From Ariolimax columbianus (taxonomy: Eukaryota; Mollusca; Gastropoda; Stylommatophora; Arionidae): DNA of 64,000 nt. Positions 40,340-64,000 of the stretch are shown here, piece by piece (within the stretch, counting starts at the first letter, position 1; each line of letters opens with the position of its first letter). A model generated the notes under the pieces. It did not search any database, was not told the DNA's origin, and saw nothing but the letters and a program-made list of their open reading frames with translations. Location of the stretch: positions 68,668,360 through 68,732,359 of the forward strand of contig JAVGWX010000007.1 of NCBI GenBank assembly GCA_036924085.1, read 5' to 3'. The translations under genes were made by a program, and so were the position numbers.

Positions 40340-41650
40340 GCATTAACCAGATCCAGAGTTTATTGCTGTCTCTGTCCTTCTTGAGACTGTTTTATTCTTT
40401 CCAGCTCTGCCGTGAAGCTTTCTTTACCTCTGTTTGTTCTGCATTTGGCAGAGGCTGCATTGAGGGCTATATTGCTCTCTCTGCTTTGTTCTATTGTTGC
40501 TATTTCTCGGAAAGAACTCAATTCTTCTTCCAGCCTTTGTACCTCTTGTTCAGTATGGTTTATCATTTCTCCTTGCTTCCCTATTTGTAGATTCTTTTGC
40601 TGCCCTAGGATTTCCTTAGTTCCGCTGTCATATACCTAAGTCTACTTTCTTTGGTGGATATTTAGTCTAATTGTATATTGTATTTATTCCAGTCTGCTCT
40701 TTAAAATTCCAACAAGGTAGCGGGTTATTGTTCCTCAGGCATATATTGAGAGTTTGACTAGTTTGTGGTCACTGTTTCCTAGTTGGTTCATTGTTGTTCT
40801 ATTCAATTCATCTTGTAGGGCAGGCTTCATGTGGTAAATTACCAAGTCTGGAGCAAATGTGATTTTCCCTTTTGGGGTGGGGGGTGGGGTGGGGTGTGTG
40901 TGTGTGTGTGTGCTTCTTGACTTTGAGGTACGTATTTTTGCTTAGCTGGAATGTAGTTGCGTATTAATGTAAGTACTCTTTCCCTGTGGCCCTCCCTGTC
41001 CTGTTTGTGTGTATGGTACCCACTAACAGAGAATCTATGTTAGGGATATAGGTGGGTTTCTTGTAAGCATGCCTCATCTATCTTCTGTTCCATAAGTCTT
41101 GTTGTCTGTGCCTGCTTTTTGTGGTATAATCTATGTATTCTGCATTGGAGTGCATTATTGTAAGTATTCTTGGTTACACTTATGTCTCACCAGTAATGTT
41201 TTTACCCTGTTCCCGTTTCCTGGCGCTTCAAATCGGACATCACCAGTAGCTCAAGGTATGCCCCTCCGATGCATATGGCCTGGCATTCTTCATAGGCATA
41301 TCTTGAATCCTTTGTCCCACTCGGCCATGATGTCATGAGATACATTGCAACTTGTGATGTGCTCTCTGGCCATGTGTAACTGTTTTTTGCTGGCTTTTTT
41401 CAGACTGGCCTTCCTTAGCATTTGAATACTGCAAGGCAGCAGGTTGCCTTTTCTGTTATGGGATACTGTCCTTAGATGTCCTGCCCTCCTGTGTTGTCAA
41501 ACTCCATCTGCCTGAACTTTGTATAAATTCCTCTCCTACATGGTCTGTCTTCCTAGACTCTTTAGCACTGCCTGTCTGGCTGATGTCATTCATAGTCTGG
41601 CCCCGTTTCAGGGACCTGTCCAGCTTATGTAGCCCTACCAGGAACATATG
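40340..41650 (-). mobile_element. I-like LINE remnant (endonuclease and linker)
   Basis: Minus strand: MEQKIDEACLQETHLYP (endonuclease Glu motif, about 41050-41095), YHTHKQDREGHRERVLTLIR (about 40960-41010), and downstream SRESNIALNAASAKCRTN (40440-40480), matching the SMEANIALKAVTAKYK linker of LINE-GAA copy D. A (GT)n tract at about 40895-40912 interrupts it. Confidence 0.6.
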
Positions 41651-42029
41651 TTCCCACTGGCATAACTCACTTGATCACTGGGGTGCCTAAGCGTCATCCC
41701 GCCCATGGTGCCATCACCTTGTTGATGAGGGGGAGGGTGGATATTATATTATTTATTGTGAGAAGGTAAATATGGTGCAACAGCAGGTACTGATGTTGGA
41801 GATGGAGCACTGCTATTAAGGATGAACTGTAGAGACTTCTAGACCAGGCTTACTTATGAGGTGGGTACTGTCCTTCCTTACTGACCTTCCTACCATAACA
41901 TTTAGCCAGGTACACCATTTACAGCTGAAGTGTGCTGGTAACTGCAACATGATTAGACAAATTTATGATCTACCATTATGCAAATTCATCATTGGCATCT
42001 CAGTCTCTGTAGATCATGCATGTGCGCGG

Positions 42030-42500
42030 TGCCCAGTCAGTTTTGTCCAGCTCTGTCTTCTGCATTTCGACAGTCTGCTATGACTGTAGAGGCCATTCCG
42101 CTAATGACAGTCCCTGTCACAGATCGTACAACCATGCCTAGGAGGCTGGCTTGCCGTGGTGTCACCCGATATCTTCAGTCTATCTCTTTTTTCTTAAAGC
42201 TGGAAGGCCTCTACAAGCGCCAGCAGCAACTATGCCCCTGCAACTGTCTGTCTCCAAGTAATTGTTTCCCACATCTCGCTTAGATGTCACATGACTTCAT
42301 GTATTTTTTGTAAACGTCCTTGAATCAACAGCGTGGGATGGCCGATTCTTTTAGCTTCAATGGCCAGCTGTCCATAGAGGATATCCTTTGGCAGCCTCTC
42401 ATCTTCAATGCAGTAAACATGCCTCAACCATTGAAGACACTGGCACAACAAGCGAGTACAGGCTGTGAGTATTTGCTCGCTGTAAAATCACATTATATGG
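42030..42500 (-). mobile_element. LINE C-terminal fragment
   Basis: Minus strand: LQWLRHVYCIEDERLPKDIL, then YGQLAIEAKRIGHPTLLIQG. This is the LRWLGHVxRMxDxRxPKxxLYGEL...GRP segment typical of LINE C-termini. Stops follow. Confidence 0.65.
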
Positions 42501-42504
42501 CACT

Positions 42505-43634
42505 CTCTTTTGCCACTCAATCCAATATACACCCTAGGCACCTCATATTGATCATGCAAACTGGACTCCCTTATTTATAGTAGGTCTATTTTATTTGTTG
42601 TCTTGTTGAGCTGTTTTGTGGTCTTATTCGTGTTATATGTTTTTCCCTGTAAATCACCCGGATATAAACTTATGATAAAACATCATGCATACAGACAAAA
42701 TAATCAGGCTAGCTATATATTGCATTACATGGCAACATTATTACCTTTCCCTACTGGCACAGCAAATAGTATTTTTCACCAAAAATAATATTTAGAGAAG
42801 ATAAATGTGTGTAGAATTTGACCAGTCTTGTCAAATAAGTATAAAACTAATTGCTAAAATTTAGTAAAATAGCAGCAGTTTATAGCAGATTTGATTACTT
42901 TTAACTCGCTTTACTTTCTGTGTCTGGCAACCTCACAGATTGTTCAACCAGAAACATGCCAACAAGGATGACTTTTTGTTTGCCACCATCAGATAATCCA
43001 TTGTACAGGATTCCTGAATTCTGGGACCATAAGCAGATGTGTGGGTCTTGGGTGGTCCCATATTTGCAGACGTAGTGGTTCATTTGTGTCAATAAATTCA
43101 ATCTAAACCTGGACAAATAAATGGTGGCTGATGAACATTATTTTTGAATACATTAAGATAACTTTTAATCTTTCAGTAATTTGTATCACATTAATTAAAA
43201 TAACTGTTCATCTTTCAGTAAACTCCAGAATAATTGACATTTTATATTGAAATGTATAAGTGGACATTGAATTCAATCAATACTGTGCTCATTGATTCTC
43301 AAAATATCCTGAAAATATAGATATGATTACACACACATGCCTAATTTTCACTAGACAAAATGATTAATATAGTGCATCCGAGGCATATTAATTTGGTACC
43401 AGTTATGTCCACAAATGTATTAACAAATTTTATAACAAAAATTACAAAAGCTACAACACATGAGCCAAAAGAAACTAGAAACTATCCACAATTCTGGAAT
43501 CAATATTTGGACACATACATTTTGTTTTTAAAAATGTTCACAGTACTTAATATTATTCTTTCCATTAATTTTACAGCATGATATTTATACAAAAATTAAT
43601 ACAAAATCATTTTCCTGTTTTTTTTCTGTTCTAG
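42505..43634. other. upstream of the kinase gene, nothing firmly recognised
   Basis: AT-rich. A 71-codon minus-strand ORF at 42901-43116 has an acceptor-like site before it but no recognisable domain. A short 'taactgttcatctttcag' type duplication is at 43157-43220. A strong polypyrimidine tract plus 'ctag' at 43620-43634 looks like a splice acceptor for the first coding exon. Confidence 0.4.
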
Positions 43635-43715
43635 AAACAGTAGTGTTAACAGCCTTGGCATGTCAAGTTCCAGTATTGTGATTTGGTAGGAGCACAGGAA
43701 TAATAACAAATAAAG

Positions 43716-59264
<15,549 letters not shown>

Positions 59265-59494
59265 TGACTTTTCATCCACATGTGACATGGGGGAGCTTAA
59301 ATTGTCTTTCTTGGGTCAAGTGTGCTGCTTCGGCTGTTGTAAGCTCATGTTGTTGTAGAATCTCTCTTATGTCAACTATCCATCTGCCACACCCTGTAGC
59401 CAAACCTTCTTGTGTTGTAAAACTTGCAGTGGTAGTTGATCAGGTTGCATTTTCATGAGATGATGGAACCAACACATTTTTGTTGTTGAAATGT

Positions 59495-59700
59495 ATTCAG
59501 CAGTGGTCCGCCGGAGTCTTTGTGAAGTTGACAAGGACAAGAACAGCACCACTACTCCACAGAGAGCATGTCGTAAGAGGCGACTAACTGTTTGACATGG
59601 CATAACGTAGGCCATGGTTAGGGGGTTTGTTAAGAGCAGCATAGTTGGTGCCTAATAGGCTGGGGATCTACTTTGCTTTAGTGGTTGAGTCTATTAACCT
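59495..59700 (+). mobile_element. SINE4 fragment (5' half)
   Basis: 'gtggtccgccggagtctttg', 'cacagagagcatgtcgtaag' and 'aggcgactaac' match the first half of the 47.4-kb copy. It is in the intron after MRCK exon 6. Confidence 0.55.
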
Positions 59701-59779
59701 TTAGCACACCCTTGTAACACTAGCGGGAAAATTTTTTTTTTGGTTGAACTTCCGACAGCCATTTTTTACTGCTGAATAC

Positions 59780-61425
59780 CTTGAGAACACAGTTATCATC
59801 TTCAGATTTTAGCATATAGTTAGTATCAGAGCAATGAGGACATTGTATATTTTGTGATCATGATGATCAATATTAAGAATCGCTATTCTGAGCTCTGTAT
59901 ATATTTAAAGGTTACTTAGAATTAAATTTCAGAGAACAAAAATGCAATTATAGAGTTGCTTGAAATAAAAATAAATGTATTTATTTAAAAGTTTACCTAG
60001 GAGAGAAGCGTGTCAGCTGAGTGGTGGATAGTTATGGTCTCTATATTTAAAGGTTAGCTGTCAATGTCCAATAAACAGCAGTGACCTGCGCGAAGGCCAT
60101 AAGGTGGGAACCTCACCATCAAGCAAAAACACAAAAGGTCAATCACCAATGGTAAACACACCTGTGGGTAAACACACGGCAACATCCAATAGAATAGGAA
60201 ATTGGGGATGGATAGGCTACACTTTCAGAAAGTAACCGGGCACTATATCCAGACATGCATTGGATTGGAGCCCAGCAAAAAGAGAGACGGGTGGAAAGAC
60301 AAAGAAACTGGTGATAAACGGTTGAGGAGGAAGTCAGGGTTATGTGAGCATAACTCAAGAAGTCACAGAATAGTAAAACAGATAAAGAGCATCTGTTGCG
60401 GCCCTATGTTCCAAGAGGAACGAGGCTGGCAAATGACGATGACCTTAAAACAAGCACTTAAAATTATATAAATATATGCCTGCCATTTTTGATAAGCCAC
60501 ACATGACTAGCCAAATCTTGTTTAAAGAATTTGGAATGTGTCATTTGTATTTGGAGGGCAATCATTGATTTTTTACAGATCAATTAGAGTTGTACATACT
60601 GGCTCTCATCATAATGAACCAATTGATGTCCTTGTCTCAAAGGCACACATAGTAGGAACTTGGGATATGGATAGATGTGACATCCAGGGACAGATCAATG
60701 ACAATCTCTTGGCTGCTGACAAGAATCCGTGAACTGGTAATCCACAGACTGCATAATTTTTTTATATACTCATTTTCATAAATAGAGGAGTGTCTGGAAG
60801 GATGGAGCACTAGCATGTAAAAGTTGGCCAGTGGAACCATTGGTAATCATACCGTTTCTGCGATAGACTGAGCATCTGTTGCGACCATATGTTTCAAGGA
60901 CAACCAGATGGATAAATGGCGATGATGAGGCTTTAAATGCTCATGCCATGATTGAGGACACAGGCATCATCTTCAGATTTTAGCATTAGAGCAATGAGGA
61001 AATTGTGTATTTTGTGATCATGATGATCAACATCAAGAATCGCTATTCTGAGCTCTGTAAAAATGTATTAGTTAATTTGGGGGTTGACATTTGTTTGTTA
61101 TTTAATAGAATAATAGAGCAGATCTGTTATGCTTATGGGGAGGAAGTTGGTTCAGTTGAGGTTATGTAGGCGGAATTAAAATAAACATCAGAGAATAGGA
61201 ACAAATGGATTGAGTTGGTTGTAATCCTATGTTACAAGGAGAGTAGGCAGATGAATGACAATTATGAGTATTTCATGTATCCATGGAATCCTTGAGGACA
61301 CCTGCATCATCTTCAGGTTTTATCATGTAGTTAGCATCAGGGCAATGAGGAAAATGTGTATTTTGTGATCATGATGATAAACATTAAGAATCGCTATTCT
61401 GAGCTCTGTAAATTTATTAGTTACT
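59780..61425 (+). repeat. cluster of direct repeats derived from LINE 3' ends
   Basis: A roughly 120-bp block ('catcatcttcagattttagc', 'tattttgtgatcatgatgat', 'aagaatcgctattctgagct') occurs at 59780-59905, 60945-61065 and 61285-61425. Before the second and third copies, and alone near 60385-60440, is a block reading like SICCGPMFQEERGW, resembling the end of an RTE-type LINE protein. The units are in the same orientation. Confidence 0.65.
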
Positions 61426-62405
61426 TTGAAGGAAAATATCAGAGGTTTAAAAAATAAAATAAATCCGCAGAGCAGACTGGTTATGCTTGTTCTTTTAGCT
61501 GCTTGACAGTACAGCGGATGATTGTCATAATGAAATTATTCTTGAGCGTTTCAATTTCTGAGTGGAAAATGGTCATTATAGATGAGGCAGACTGTTTTGG
61601 AGATAAAAGTGTTGTTCGCATTGACAATGGAAGTCAAGTCCTGAGATTCAGCTGTGAGCAAAACCCGGTCATTACAAATACAAAGTTCCCTCTCAAACAC
61701 ATATGTTTGTACACTTGATGTGAACCAACAAGGAATGAAATATCCGTATTTGATTATACAATTGTGAGAAAAGATTCATTTAAGTATGTAAGAGATGCCA
61801 GAGTCTGGAGAGGACTAGAAATTGAATGTGATCACTCATAACAATAAAGAGAGAAACTGAATGAATAGTCCTGTCAAACCAATGCCCACGGCCAGGTAGG
61901 AAACCAAAAACCAAAGGTGGAGTTGCAAGAATAAAGAGCCTACAAGCTCAGGGGCTTATATTATATTCGCAGCAGTGGGAAATGTGGAGGAATAATCCAG
62001 GTATCTAGAAGCTCATTGATTATACATTCTAGACCATCTTAAGTAGATGTATGTCGTGAAGTCAAGAAGGATATAAAAATGACACTGTTAGAAGAAATTA
62101 TAAGATACAAGAAAAAGGTAAAGAGAAACACTTTGTAGCCAGGTATTCAGCAGGTAAGATCAGAAATACAAAGAATATGTAACACTCAGAATGAAAACCA
62201 TAAACAAGGGGCTAACAGCAACATGAAAATCCTGGGTAATAGATGGAAAAGTATGCAGGAAAAAAATCAGAAGCTGTTCTACAGAAATATAAAGAATACG
62301 TGGAAGGAAAGAGTGCCATCTAATAAGTATAACCGACAAACAAGGGGCTTTGCTTACCACCCAAAGGGAGATAATGGAGAGACTATTTAGGGGCATAAAT
62401 TACAG
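61426..62405. other. MRCK intron, nothing recognised
   Basis: Chance ORFs only (for example 61503-61718 and 62160-62396); no kinase exon and no identified repeat. Confidence 0.4.
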
Positions 62406-62409
62406 CAAT

Positions 62410-62830
62410 AAATGAACTGACAATAGCCAGCTACTCATAGCTGGCAGCTTGCATCAGGGTCAGTGACCAATAACTGACCAAGGCGGTAGACAGCCACTAA
62501 GTGGCGACTCTAGAAACAAACTGCAACCATGCAGTCTGGCTAAGAGATTAGGGACCGAAGAGCGAAGATAAACCCAGTCCCAAAAATGCCATGCTGAAAT
62601 CGGATGTTCTTCTTCTTCATTTGTCCTGCTGCTCTTGCCATGCTGCATTACAGAGAGGAGGTATGTGTAGACTTCTGGTTCGTGCTAGGTGGGAGGCTTG
62701 TGCTGTTTACATATTGAACTTTTTGGAGTGTTTCCGATGTGTCGGGCCAAAAGGCGCAGAAATCGTGACCCTTATGTAAATTACCACACAACGTTGCACA
62801 TGTCCTTTTCAGTACGACTAGTTCTTGGTA
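62410..62830 (+). mobile_element. old SINE1 copy with an insertion
   Basis: SINE1 blocks ('catagctggcagcttgcatc', 'gcagtctggctaagagatta', 'aaatcggatgt', then 'ccgatgtgtcgggccaaaag') are split between 62608 and 62740. The inserted about 130 bp begins, read on the minus strand's 3' side, with a GAA tract ('ttcttcttcttc'). The repeated CGGATGT/CCGATGT at the borders looks like its target duplication. Confidence 0.6.
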
Positions 62831-62849
62831 AAACAGGCTCAATCCAGAG

Positions 62850-64000
62850 GAGGAAATCAATGACAGGAGAAAACAGCATCACGTGGAGGAACTGATGACA
62901 ACATTGAAGAAAATAAAGGTTGGTGAAGCAGCTGGACGTGGTGTAACACCAGCATTGAGCAAGTACATGGGAACTACAGGTGAATTGTTATTACTGAAGT
63001 TCCTCCATGCAGCTGACACCACAAGATTATACCAAAGGATTGAGAGATAGCCATAAAAATACCAATATTCAGAAAGGATTACATCAAAGTGTGAAAACCA
63101 CAGAAGCATTTTTTACTTTAGTGTCCCTGACAAATCCAATCGATACTAATTTGAGATGACATCTGGCTGAGTCACAGATTGGTACGGCTGAATGCGGTTT
63201 TAAAACAATCCAAAGTAATCAAGACCGTATCTTCAAACTTGGCAACTGATGGAAAATGTTCTTGAGAATCATGATGAAATGCACCCGTTTCTTAGGCCTG
63301 AAAAGGGCATTTGATAAGGTTCCTTTGAGAAGACTGGGAATGACCTGCACCATGCATGCATAGTTTCTATAAAACTTGAGAAACTACATTAGGACTGGAA
63401 CTATGTCAGATTAGTCCCAACATTATACTGCTATATCTTTTCATACTGCTCGTGTACAATAACCCACCAGTATATTGGAAATGGTACTTGCCGAGGTACT
63501 AGCAATGGTACTAGCTGATTACTAAATCAGAGGCGCATCTTTAGACCAACCTTCAAATCTGGAAAGAGCAGCTCAAGAAGAGAGGGGTGACTATTAGCAG
63601 TTCAAAAACAAAATGTTGGTTTTGAGATAAGAATCACATGCTGGCTGAACAGCCTCTGGAACAGGTCATGCAGCTCAAATACCTTGGAGCTGTGAAAGAC
63701 TAGAAGGGAGGAATCAAAGAGTTTGCTACTCGAATAGGAGCAAGTGGCAAACTATTTCATACCATAAATAGGATTCCTCAGTAAAAGAGAAATAAGTAAA
63801 AAAAAAAGATGATTATGTACTTATGTACCGGTTTTGACTTATGAATGTGATCTATAAACATTGACCACAACCCAGAAAAGCCAGCTACAAGCCTCTGAAA
63901 TGAGATATTTAAGAAAGGTGGTACAAGTAACATGACAAGTCAAGGTCCACAATCAGACAATTCGGCACAATGTCATAAACCCAACCTTTGCAGACTCATT
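62850..64000 (+). mobile_element. LINE remnant running off the right edge
   Basis: Plus-strand remnants in order: VEELMTTLKKIKVGEAAGRD (linker to RT), LGLKRAFDKVPLRRLGM (motif A), ISSSKTKCWF and QLKYLGAVKD, GKLFHTINRIP, and QLQASEMRYLRKVVQVT near 63880. This is the normal order from pre-RT to post-RT of a jockey/RTE-like element. The FADD region is lost and stops are frequent. Confidence 0.7.

Noticed and set aside
42901..43116. 71-codon minus-strand ORF after an acceptor-like site
   Set aside because: No recognisable family, no in-phase donor that I trust, and a stop within the ORF end; kept only as a note.
60202..60732. Two plus-strand ORFs (89 and 64 codons) as MRCK exons
   Set aside because: They do not match the expected ERFxxP continuation of the kinase and lack suitable splice sites; part looks like a LINE end.

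Overview
The window is an AT-rich stretch of an invertebrate animal genome. It has two recognisable host genes with small, spliced exons, long introns packed with transposable elements, and several non-LTR retrotransposon (LINE) and SINE families. The LINE coding style, especially an I/jockey-like element with an RNase H domain and a C-terminal Cys-His motif, is one I associate with molluscs such as gastropods. Some arthropods and other invertebrates carry similar elements, so the lineage is only a suggestion. No prokaryotic, organellar or viral gene is evident.

Host genes. (1) Minus strand, 12130 down to 821 and running off the left edge: the first four coding exons (188 codons, all phases agreeing) of the alpha subunit of ER glucosidase II (GANAB), from the signal peptide to an acidic linker. 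The catalytic domain lies outside. (2) Plus strand, 43716 to 59246 and running off the right edge: six coding exons (298 codons, all phases agreeing) of an MRCK/Genghis Khan kinase (CDC42BPA/B family), covering the N-terminal region and most of the kinase domain. (3) A 156-nt symmetric exon-like block at 16200-16355 (minus) with good splice sites belongs to a gene I do not recognise. The two named genes are divergent, with about 31.6 kb between their start codons, nearly all of it mobile-element debris.

Layout. 0-12 kb: GANAB exons and introns with a foldback mariner, a tandem repeat split by a mariner, LINE copies and SINEs. 12-24 kb: LINE fragments, SINEs and the orphan exon. 24-25 kb: a mariner transposase with one apparent frameshift. 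25-38 kb: I-like and CR1-like LINEs broken by SINEs. 38.2-38.6 kb: a purine-rich minisatellite. 38.9-43.6 kb: mostly unique sequence plus two LINE remnants. 43.7-59.2 kb: the MRCK gene; its 7.1-kb intron 3 consists mostly of nested transposons. 59.3-64 kb: repeated LINE 3' ends and another LINE.

Mobile-element families, with my own labels. LINE-GAA: I-like, RNase H, (GAA)n tail. CR1-like: (TTAAG)n tail. Several RTE/jockey-like LINEs, one with a (GAT)n tail. SINE1: about 165-bp and about 340-bp forms. SINE2: tRNA-like head. SINE3: (CAA)n tail. SINE4 and SINE5. Mariner elements and one piggyBac-like element. Target-site duplications of 7-16 bp, many of them exact, can be read directly around many copies and give a relative order of insertion.
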